The notes beneath the pieces are model-generated. The model was not told the origin of the DNA. It searched no databases and worked only from the letters and a program-made list of their open reading frames with translations. A stretch of 64,000 nucleotides of DNA from Candidatus Collinsella stercoripullorum (GTDB lineage: Bacteria > Actinomycetota > Coriobacteriia > Coriobacteriales > Coriobacteriaceae). Both the position numbers and the translations under genes were made by a program. Position 1 is the first letter of the stretch. Each line of letters begins with the position of its first letter. The stretch is from positions 16,795 to 80,794 of the forward strand of contig DXAO01000013.1 of the NCBI GenBank assembly GCA_019117005.1. Reading direction: 5' to 3'. Below, piece after piece: positions 27,544-34,249 of this stretch.

Positions 27544-27549
27544 TACAAT
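27544..27549 (+). promoter_or_regulatory. -10 element of rsmJ
   Basis: TACAAT lies 75 bases before the rsmJ start. No convincing -35 is seen. Confidence 0.4.
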
Positions 27550-27624
27550 GCGCCCGTACCGCAGAGGCCCCGCCGGCCGGCGTGAGCCGCAGGGGTCCGT
27601 CCACCCGATCCGGAAAGGGGCCCC

Positions 27625-28377
27625 ATGGGCATCCCGATGCTCGCCATAGACCTCATCGACCCGGCGTGCGCCCCGCGCGCCAAGCGCCTCGCCGAGCACC
27701 TGGGGGCCCCGGTCGTCACCGGAGGGGCGGCGGACGAGGGGGCTCTCCTGCTGCGCGTCGACGCGCGGGGACTCAGCCTCGCGGGGGAGGGCATGGAGCT
27801 GCGACCGGACTTCGCCGACCGCATGGCGCGCCTGAAGCCCGCGAACCTCGGGCGCGAGCTGCTCGTGCGCGCGGTGAGGGTCAAGGGCGTGCCCGCGCCC
27901 CACGTGGTGGATGCCACGGCCGGTCTGGGCGACGACGCGCTGCTGCTCGCCGCGGCCGGCTGCAGGGTCACGATGTTCGAGCGCGACCCGGTGATCGCGG
28001 CCCTGCTCGACGACGCGCTGGGCCGTGCGCGGGAGGATCCCCGTCTGGCGGGTATCGCTGCCCGCATGGAGCTCGCCGAGGGCGACAGCGTGACGGGCCT
28101 GCGCTCGCTCGCGGAGCCCCCGGACGTCGTCTACCTCGATCCCATGTTCCCGGGCAGGACGAAGAGCGCCGCGGTGAAGAAGAAGTTCCAGCTGCTGCAC
28201 CGCCTCGAGCGCCCCTGCGGGGACGAGGGGGCCCTGATGGATGCGGCGCGCGCGGCGCGGCCGCGCAAGATCGTGGTCAAGCGCCCCGCGAAGGGGCCGT
28301 ATCTGGCCGGGGTGAAGCCGAGCCATTCGCTTGCGGGCAAGGCGGTGCGCTTCGACTGCATCGCGTGCCCCCGCTGA
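27625..28377 (+). CDS. rsmJ: 16S rRNA (guanine-1516-N2)-methyltransferase
   Basis: This 250-aa SAM-dependent enzyme of the small ribosomal subunit shows RsmJ features: LRPDFADRMARLKPANLGRE before the catalytic fold, motif I VVDATAGLGDDALLLAAAG, FERDP, and the catalytic YLDPMFPGRTKSAAVKK (DPMFP in place of the DNA-MTase NPPY). The end contains VVKRPAKGPYLAG. The start at 27625 follows GAAAGGGG. Length matches the family. Confidence 0.93.
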   Translation: MGIPMLAIDLIDPACAPRAKRLAEHLGAPVVTGGAADEGALLLRVDARGLSLAGEGMELRPDFADRMARLKPANLGRELLVRAVRVKGVPAPHVVDATAGLGDDALLLAAAGCRVTMFERDPVIAALLDDALGRAREDPRLAGIAARMELAEGDSVTGLRSLAEPPDVVYLDPMFPGRTKSAAVKKKFQLLHRLERPCGDEGALMDAARAARPRKIVVKRPAKGPYLAGVKPSHSLAGKAVRFDCIACPR

Positions 28378-28499
28378 CGCCCCGCGCCGCCATGGCGGAT
28401 GGCGCCGGACGGGACGGCATCCGCTGCCGCCACCTGCCGTCATCATTCCCGATGCCGCGGTGCCGGCGGATCGCAGGCCGCGGCGCCCCGGCGGGACCC

Positions 28500-28757
28500 C
28501 TACAGGGCCGCGCCGGCGATCGCGATGATGAGGGCGAACAGGGGCGTGATGCCGCTGACCACGATGCCCGCGATGGAGCAGACGAGCCCGGCGGTCGCCG
28601 GGAGGTCGGTGCGGTAGTCGGCGCGCCTCGCGCGCCGCGACGCCGCGATGCCGGCGATGCCGGCCGCCACGCCGACGAGCTGGAGGGGGATGAAGGGGGC
28701 GAAGCCGAGCAGTATGGCCAGGGCTCCGCAGGCGATCGAGACGTACTGCAAGGGCAT
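28500..28757 (-). CDS. Small DUF4190-like membrane protein
   Basis: This 85-aa protein has three hydrophobic segments with Gly/Ile-rich turns (LAILLGFAPF; LVGVAAGIAGIAAS; TAGLVCSIAGIVVSG), the pattern of small four-helix DUF4190 proteins. The start at 28757 follows GGAGGAA. A TATGAT box lies about 60 bases upstream on the minus strand. Function unknown. Confidence 0.65.
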   Translation of the reverse strand: MPLQYVSIACGALAILLGFAPFIPLQLVGVAAGIAGIAASRRARRADYRTDLPATAGLVCSIAGIVVSGITPLFALIIAIAGAAL

Positions 28758-28923
28758 GGGGGTTCCTCCGGGATCTGGGGCGGGTCCGGCTCCAGGGAAA
28801 GCCGACCCCCTCATCATACGCCTAGCCGGTCGCGGCCCGCTTTAAGGAAAACGCAAGCGGGGGTCCGTCCGCGGATGCGCGCCCGCCGGGTACCATGGCG
28901 ATGACGGCGGAAACGGAGGAGCC

Positions 28924-29283
28924 ATGTCCCTGATCGGCAACATCATCTGGATCCTGCTGGGCGGCATCTGGACCGCCCTCGGCTGGCTGCTGCTCGGATG
29001 CGCGTTCTGCATCTCCATCGTGGGCATACCGCTCGGGCTCCAGTGCTTCAAGATGGCGAGCCTCACGTTGGCGCCGTTCGGCAAGGAGATCGTCTACGGC
29101 GGCGGCGCGCCCTCGCTGCTCGCCAACGTGTTCTGGGTCATCTTGGCGGGCATTCCCATGGCGCTCGCCTATCTCATCGCCGGCGTCCTCAACTGCCTCA
29201 CCGTCATCGGCATCCCGTTCGGCCTGCAGAGCTTCAAGATGGCGAAGCTCGCCCTTCTGCCCTTCGGCTCCACGGTCCGCTGA
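28924..29283 (+). CDS. YccF-family inner-membrane protein
   Basis: This 119-aa protein is made of two related halves, each with an aromatic/Gly helix followed by a conserved turn: SIVGIPLGLQCFKMASLTL in the first half and TVIGIPFGLQSFKMAKLAL in the second. These tandem GIPxGLQxFKMA units define YccF. RBS GGAGGAG. Function unknown; length matches the family. A GACGCCGGGC/GCCCGGCGTC hairpin at 29282-29308 follows the stop. Confidence 0.9.
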   Translation: MSLIGNIIWILLGGIWTALGWLLLGCAFCISIVGIPLGLQCFKMASLTLAPFGKEIVYGGGAPSLLANVFWVILAGIPMALAYLIAGVLNCLTVIGIPFGLQSFKMAKLALLPFGSTVR

Positions 29284-29323
29284 CGCCGGGCTGCGTGCGC
29301 CCGGCGTCAGCGCGTGGCCGGCG

Positions 29324-29449
29324 TCAGCGCGTGGCCGGTGCCAGCCCCGCGATCGCCCTCGCCGCATGGGGCAGCAGGTCGCGCAGGCACCGCGCGGTCG
29401 CCGTCTTGCCGACGCCCATGGTCCCGCCGATGAGGTAGAGGGTCTTCAT
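29324..29449 (-). pseudogene. P-loop ATPase/kinase, N-terminal remnant
   Basis: The first 41 codons carry an intact Walker A (LIGGTMGVGKTATARCL), then the frame ends after LAPATR inside a short tandem repeat (GGCGTCAGCGCGTGGCC twice, 29304-29336). Full-length relatives continue for another 130-150 residues. It shares a 4-base ATGA overlap with the methyltransferase upstream, so it was once the second gene of that operon. Confidence 0.65.
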
Positions 29450-30309
29450 GCGCGGCCCGCCGCGGTCCCGCCCCGATGCGATGCGGCGGACGGGTCGTCG
29501 CCCGCCGCGGGCTTCTCGGCGCAGGTGGCCCAGAACGTGGGGATGCCCAGCTCGTGGAGGCGACCCTCGCCGTTGGTGTCCTCGTAGAGGTCGACGATGC
29601 GGAACCCCGCCTGGATCTGGCCGCGGATCTGCTCGTCCAGCGTGTGCGAGAACTGCATGCCCCATTCCGGCAGGTCCTCGGGAGGGATGAGCGAGGGGTC
29701 GCGCAGGGGGTTGAACGGCAGCCCCCGGATGATGCGCCGCTCGTCGTCGTCGACCGTGTAGTTGAAGCCGTTGTCGAGGCCGGCGAGCAGGCGGCCGCCG
29801 GGCGCGAGCACGCGGAAGCACTCCCGCCAGACCGGCAGGACCTCCTCGATATAGCAGTTGGAGACCGGGTGGAAGACGAGGTCGAAGGCTCCGTCCCCGA
29901 ACGGTAGCGGCTTGGTCATGTCGGCGCGCACGGTGGCGATGCGGTACCCCTCGCGCTCGGCGACCAGGCGCTCCGAGGCGACCTGCGACGCGGAGTAGTC
30001 GAGCACGGTGCACTCCGCCCCCATGGCGGCGAAGACCGGCATCTGCTGCCCGCCGCCGGACGCGAGCCCCAGCACCCGCTTGCCCCGCATATCGGGCAGC
30101 AGCCAGCTGCGCGGCACGGGGCGGGTGGGCGTGAGCACCATGGTCCAGTCCCCTTCGAGGGCCGCCAGGTAGCGCTCATGGGAGATGGGCGTGCCCCATT
30201 CCCATCCCTCGGCGATCCAGGAGTCGATGATCCGCGCGTTGAGATCGGTGTAGGTCTCGGTGCCGGCGGGTGCCTTCCCGGCGTGCCCGCCGTGGTTCTG
30301 AACGCTCAC
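29446..30309 (-). CDS. Class I SAM-dependent methyltransferase
   Basis: 287 aa from GTG 30309, chosen for AAAGGAG five to eight bases upstream; the longer frame to 30375 has no site. Motif I is VLGLASGGGQQMPVFAAMG near residue 78, followed by the acidic VLDYS and FDLVFHPVSNCYIEEV around motif IV. The N-terminal DSWIAEGWEWGTPISHERY is typical of a small-molecule methyltransferase group common in Firmicutes and Coriobacteriia. Substrate unknown. Downstream partner is the ATPase remnant. Confidence 0.8.
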   Translation of the reverse strand: MSVQNHGGHAGKAPAGTETYTDLNARIIDSWIAEGWEWGTPISHERYLAALEGDWTMVLTPTRPVPRSWLLPDMRGKRVLGLASGGGQQMPVFAAMGAECTVLDYSASQVASERLVAEREGYRIATVRADMTKPLPFGDGAFDLVFHPVSNCYIEEVLPVWRECFRVLAPGGRLLAGLDNGFNYTVDDDERRIIRGLPFNPLRDPSLIPPEDLPEWGMQFSHTLDEQIRGQIQAGFRIVDLYEDTNGEGRLHELGIPTFWATCAEKPAAGDDPSAASHRGGTAAGRA

Positions 30310-30696
30310 GGCGTCTCCTTTCCAAGAAGCTCGGATGTCCCGGGCGCCCCGCCCGCGCCTCGCGGCTCCCCGCATCCGCCCCCGCCGCGTGACGCCGGGG
30401 TCGGGCGGGCGCCCGGAGGGGCGCGACGGGGCCCGCCGCCGTCCGGGCGGGGAGGGCCCGCCCCCATGATAGCCGCCCTGTCGCCGGGCGCGGCCCCGAT
30501 CGGAGCGATCCGTGGTGAAGCGGTGGGGGAGCGGACATGTCTGCGTCGAGGCCGCCTCGGCGGGTACAAAGAGGATACATGCGCCCGGCGGGCCGATGCG
30601 CCGCCGGGCGGTCCGCGCCGTCGGGCATGCGGCGCCCAGCCCCTGCGGAGCCCCGGCCCGTGAGGCGCCCTAACCCATTCGAACAAGGAGCATGAT
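30310..30696. other. Intergenic region without a recognisable gene
   Basis: 387 GC-rich bases between divergent genes. A CGCCCGGCG.../...CCGCCGGGCG hairpin near 30590-30618 and a GATACAT -10-like site at about 30573 are the only features seen. Confidence 0.4.
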
Positions 30697-31251
30697 ATGA
30701 AGAAGATCCTGCTGATCGTCGGCTCGCTGAGGAAGAGCTCGTTCAACCGCCAGCTCGCCGGGGAGGCCGCCGCGCTGCTCGAGGGCCGCGCGAACGTGAA
30801 GACGCTCGACTTCGACAGCGTCCCCTTCATGAACCAGGACCGCGAGTACCCGGCGCCCGAGTCGGTGGCGCGCGTGCGCACGGAGGTCGGCTCCGCCGAC
30901 GCCATCTGGATCTTCACGCCTGAGTACAACTACAGCTACCCGGGCGTGCTCAAGAACCTGCTCGACTGGCTGAGCCGCCCGCTCAAGGAGGGCGACCCCA
31001 ACCGGGTGAGCGCGCTGACGGGCAAGAAGGCCGCCATCAGCTCGGCCGCGGGCTCGTCTGCCGGCGCCGGCGCCCGCGCCAAGCTCGGCGAGCTGCTCGT
31101 CGCATGCCGCGCCGACGTGATGAAGGACCCGCAGACCGGGGTCAAGCTCGACCGGGAGGCCTACACCACCGACGTGCTCTCCCTGGGCGAGGAGGAGCGC
31201 GCCCAGCTCGCCGCCCAGGCCGACGCCCTGCTGGCGTACCTGGAGGCATAA
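30697..31251 (+). CDS. NADPH-dependent FMN reductase family protein
   Basis: 184 aa with a flavodoxin-like fold: the phosphate loop IVGSLRKSSFNRQLA at the N-terminus, DFDSVPFMNQD, and the FMN-contacting FTPEYNYSYPGVLKNLLDW near residue 73. This is the YieF/ChrR/azoreductase-type family, which reduces flavins, quinones or azo dyes with NAD(P)H. RBS CAAGGAG. Length is normal. No operon partner. Confidence 0.9.
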   Translation: MKKILLIVGSLRKSSFNRQLAGEAAALLEGRANVKTLDFDSVPFMNQDREYPAPESVARVRTEVGSADAIWIFTPEYNYSYPGVLKNLLDWLSRPLKEGDPNRVSALTGKKAAISSAAGSSAGAGARAKLGELLVACRADVMKDPQTGVKLDREAYTTDVLSLGEEERAQLAAQADALLAYLEA

Positions 31252-31417
31252 GGGCCCGTCCGCATGCCGCCCGGTGCCGCTCGGCGTGCCGCTTCTAGAC
31301 GCGAGGCGCGCCGTCCCCCGCTTCGGCGCCCAGGCCGCAGCGCCTCCCGGGCGGCGCCCCGACGGCTCGGCGGTCTCCCCCTCGCCCGACCTCCCGCATC
31401 GCCCGGGGCGAGGGGGT

Positions 31418-31423
31418 TATACT
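31418..31423 (+). promoter_or_regulatory. -10 element of the patatin gene
   Basis: TATACT lies 38 bases before ATG 31462. The -35 is not evident. Confidence 0.45.
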
Positions 31424-31461
31424 GACCCGATGTCCTGTGTGCGGATGAGAGGGGAGCGCGT

Positions 31462-32334
31462 ATGGGTGCGGATGGGGCGGGGTCGCGGCCCACGGTCGGC
31501 GCGGTGCTCGAGGGCGGCGGGTTCCGCGGCATGTACACCGCCGGGGTGCTCGACGTGTGGATGGAGCACGGGCTCACTGCCGACGCCTGCGTGGGCGTCT
31601 CGGCGGGGGCGACCTTCGGGTGCAACTTCAAGTCCCTCCAGGTCGGCCGGGCCCTGCGCTACAACAAGCGCTACTGCGGCGACCCGCGCTACGTGGGGCT
31701 GCGCAACCTGGTCCTCACGGGCGACCTGTTCAGCCGCGACTTCGCCTACGGCGAGCTGCCCTGGGAGCTCGACGTCTTCGACAGCGCGGCCTTCGCCGCG
31801 AACCCCATGCGCTTCACGGTCGTCGCCACCGACATCGTGCGCGGCGAGGCCGTCTACCACGACCTCGGGCCGGGGGACGAGGGGGATATCGAGTGGATCC
31901 GCGCATCGGCGTCGATCCCGGCCCTCTCGCGCCCGGTCGAGCTCGACGGCAGGCTGCTGCTCGACGGCGGCGTGGCGGACTCGATCCCGTTCCGTTGGAT
32001 GCTCGACCAGGGATACGACCGCACCGTGGTCGTCCTCACGCAGCCCGCGGGGTACGCCAAGGAGCCGAACTCCCTCATGCCGCTTCTGCGCGTCATGCTC
32101 CGGCGCTATCCCGCGCTGGTCGACCTGCTCGCCGACAGGCACGTTCGCTATAACAAGTCGCTTGCGGACCTCGCCGAGCTCGAGCGCGTCGGCCGGGTGT
32201 TCGTGATCCGTCCGAGCGCGTCGGTGAGGATGCCCATGATCGTGCGCGATCCCGAGGTGCTGGACCGCGCCTACCGCCTCGGCCGCGAGGATGCCGAGCA
32301 GTCGCTCGACGCGCTCCGCTCCTACCTCGGGTAG
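31462..32334 (+). CDS. Patatin-like phospholipase
   Basis: 290 aa. The oxyanion loop EGGGFRGMYTAGVLD lies near residue 17, the nucleophile elbow GVSAGATFG near 45 contains the catalytic Ser (GxSxG), and LLDGGVADSIPF near 168 has the catalytic Asp (DGG). These define the Ser-Asp dyad hydrolases of the YjjU/patatin group. RBS GAGAGGGGAG. It probably acts on phospholipid or acylglycerol in the cytoplasm. A possible -10 TATACT is 38 bases upstream. Confidence 0.9.
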   Translation: MGADGAGSRPTVGAVLEGGGFRGMYTAGVLDVWMEHGLTADACVGVSAGATFGCNFKSLQVGRALRYNKRYCGDPRYVGLRNLVLTGDLFSRDFAYGELPWELDVFDSAAFAANPMRFTVVATDIVRGEAVYHDLGPGDEGDIEWIRASASIPALSRPVELDGRLLLDGGVADSIPFRWMLDQGYDRTVVVLTQPAGYAKEPNSLMPLLRVMLRRYPALVDLLADRHVRYNKSLADLAELERVGRVFVIRPSASVRMPMIVRDPEVLDRAYRLGREDAEQSLDALRSYLG

Positions 32335-32364
32335 CGCCGCGGCGTCCGGGAGGGGGCCGCGCGT

Positions 32365-32981
32365 CGCGGCCCGCTGCGCGAGGAGGACGGCTCCCGCGCG
32401 GCGACCCTCGACCGCGAGGACCTCTTCATCGTCTCCAAGGTCCTGCCGCACAACGCGGGCCGGCCGGACATCTTCGAGAGCTGCGACAACACCCTCGACA
32501 ACCTGGGCGTCGACTACCTCGACCTGTACCTGCTGCACTGGATGGGGCCCGTGCCGCTGGCGGAGACCGTCGCCTGCATGGAGGAGCTCGTGGCGGAGGG
32601 CAAGATCCGCGCGTGGGGCGTCTCGAACCTCGACATCGACGAGATGGAGGATCTCTGGCGCGTCCCGGGTGGCAGCAACTGCCAGGTCAACCAGGTGCTC
32701 TACCATCCGGCGTCGCGCAGGCGGGCACGCTGCGCGGCCGGCTGTTCGAATCCCCCGCGCTGGCAGAGGTCGCCCGTCGCCACGGCGCGACCGTCCCGCA
32801 GGTGGTGCTCGCCTGGGACGTCCGCGGCGGGGACACGATCGCCATCCCGCGCAGCTCGCGGCCCGAGCACACCCTGGAGAACGCCGCGGCCGACGCGATC
32901 GAGCTGACCGAGGAGGACCTGGCGCTCATCAGCCGCGACTTCCCCGCGCCCTCCCACAAGATGCCGCTCGACATGGAGTGA
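32365..32981 (+). pseudogene. Aldo/keto reductase remnant
   Basis: Frame 1 to about 32715 reads REDLFIVSKVLPHNAG, YLDLYLLHWMG, IRAWGVSNLD and NQVLYHP, typical AKR strands. From about 32715 the homology continues in another frame (AGTLRGRLFESPALAEVARR, VVLAWDVRG, IAIPRSSRPEHTLENA) with some 20 residues missing at the joint. The first 80 or so residues, with the NADPH-site start and catalytic Asp/Tyr, are absent. Three lesions mean a decaying gene. Confidence 0.8.
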
Positions 32982-33078
32982 CCCACCGTTCGCGGTATCG
33001 GGGGCGGGGCTCCCGCGCGTTTGTGCGGCGGGGCGCCCCGTTGGCAGATGCGCCCGCGCAGACGGTCGCCGGCAGCCC

Positions 33079-33101
33079 TACAATGCTGCTAGTACGCGTA
33101 C
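33079..33101 (+). promoter_or_regulatory. Promoter with overlapping palindrome before an HTH gene
   Basis: A TACAAT -10 (33079-33084) is followed by the perfect 10-bp palindrome GTACGCGTAC (33092-33101) at about the transcription start. Probable autoregulatory operator of the HTH protein at 33120. Confidence 0.5.
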
Positions 33102-33119
33102 CGAAAGCGAGGAGGAGCA

Positions 33120-33449
33120 ATGCCCGAGAACCGTGGGCCCGCCCTAATCGACCCCGAGGGCGGATGGCATGAGCTGAGCCGTAGGGAGTACGAGACGATC
33201 GTGGCGATGGCGGCGCGCGTGGGCATCTGCGGGACGCTCGCAGCCGAGGGAGCCGCCGACACGGCGATCACCACCGGGCAGGCGGCGGAGATCCTGGGGG
33301 TCTCGCGGCGCACGGTGACGCGCATGCTCGACCGCGGGGAGATCCCCGGGATCCGTTTGGGTCTCAACCATCACAGGAGCGTCCGCCTCTCCGACGTCCT
33401 GGCGTACCGGGACCACGGGTCGGCGGGACGCGAGCCGGTCGCCCTGTAG
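33120..33449 (+). CDS. Excisionase-type HTH protein, antitoxin-like
   Basis: 109 aa, RBS GAGGAGGAG. The C-terminal half has a MerR/excisionase helix-turn-helix: ITTGQAAEILGVSRRTVTRM then LDRGEIPGIRLG and RLSDVLAYRD. Such proteins often act as antitoxins to a PIN toxin encoded immediately downstream, but the next gene here is thpR, so the partner is missing. The palindrome at 33092 suggests it represses itself. Confidence 0.75.
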   Translation: MPENRGPALIDPEGGWHELSRREYETIVAMAARVGICGTLAAEGAADTAITTGQAAEILGVSRRTVTRMLDRGEIPGIRLGLNHHRSVRLSDVLAYRDHGSAGREPVAL

Positions 33450-33475
33450 GGGACGAGGCCGGGACCAGCGCATCG

Positions 33476-33507
33476 ACGGGCGCCGCGCGGCAACGTGCGG
33501 CGCCCGT
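33476..33507 (+). terminator. Hairpin after the HTH gene
   Basis: ACGGGCGCCGC and GCGGCGCCCGT form a perfect 11-bp stem with a 10-base loop. No U-tract follows, so it may be a weak or Rho-assisted terminator. Confidence 0.5.
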
Positions 33508-33542
33508 TCGCATAGCGGGCCGGTTCGGGGGAGGAGGAGCCC

Positions 33543-34073
33543 ATGAGGACGTTCATCGCGCTGGAGCTGCCGCCGCGGTTCGCCGACGACACCGCGCGCC
33601 TGGCGCGCCAGCTCTCCGCCGCGGTGCGGGGCCGGTTCATGCCCCGCGGGAACCACCATATCACGCTCGCCTTCCTGGGCGAGGTCGACGAGGCGGGCGC
33701 CCGGCGCGCGGTCGAGGCGCTCGACGCGGCCTGCGCCGGCGTCCGCGCGGTGAGGTGCGCGGCGGACGGGCTGGGGACCTTCGGGAGGTCCCGGGATGCG
33801 ACGCTGTGGCTCGGCATCGCGCGCGACCCCGACCTCATGCGCCTGGCGGGGCGCCTGCGCGCAGAGCTTCTCGGGCGCGGGCTCGAGGTGGACGCCAAGC
33901 CCTTCCGCCCGCACGTCACGCTCGCGCGCCGCGCGCGGATGCCCGAGGCCCCGCTGGGGGACCTGGCGTTCCCCGAACCGGATCGCGCCCGCGCCGTCAC
34001 CCTGTTCCGGAGCACGCTCGGGAGCGAGGGCGCGACCTACAAGCCGCTGTACCGCGTGGAGCTGGACGGGTAG
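33543..34073 (+). CDS. thpR: RNA 2',3'-cyclic phosphodiesterase
   Basis: This 176-aa member of the 2H phosphoesterase family carries its two HxTx motifs as HITLAFLGE near residue 39 and HVTLARRA near 125. The start MRTFIALELPP is typical of ThpR. RBS GGAGGAGGAG. The enzyme hydrolyses 2',3'-cyclic phosphate ends of RNA and can ligate tRNA halves in vitro. Length normal. Confidence 0.92.
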   Translation: MRTFIALELPPRFADDTARLARQLSAAVRGRFMPRGNHHITLAFLGEVDEAGARRAVEALDAACAGVRAVRCAADGLGTFGRSRDATLWLGIARDPDLMRLAGRLRAELLGRGLEVDAKPFRPHVTLARRARMPEAPLGDLAFPEPDRARAVTLFRSTLGSEGATYKPLYRVELDG

Positions 34074-34249
34074 CGGCAGCTCCCGCGTGCGGCCCGCGGC
34101 GTCGACGCCCGGGTCGGCCCGCCGGCGTCCCCGCGTCACGGCGCCGCACCGCGGCGACCCCTCCGGATGGCGGCCGCCGCGCGCCCGGACCCCGGGTCAG
34201 CCCGTCGGCGCGCCCCCGCCCGCAGCGCCGGCCGACCCTGCGGGCGGCC

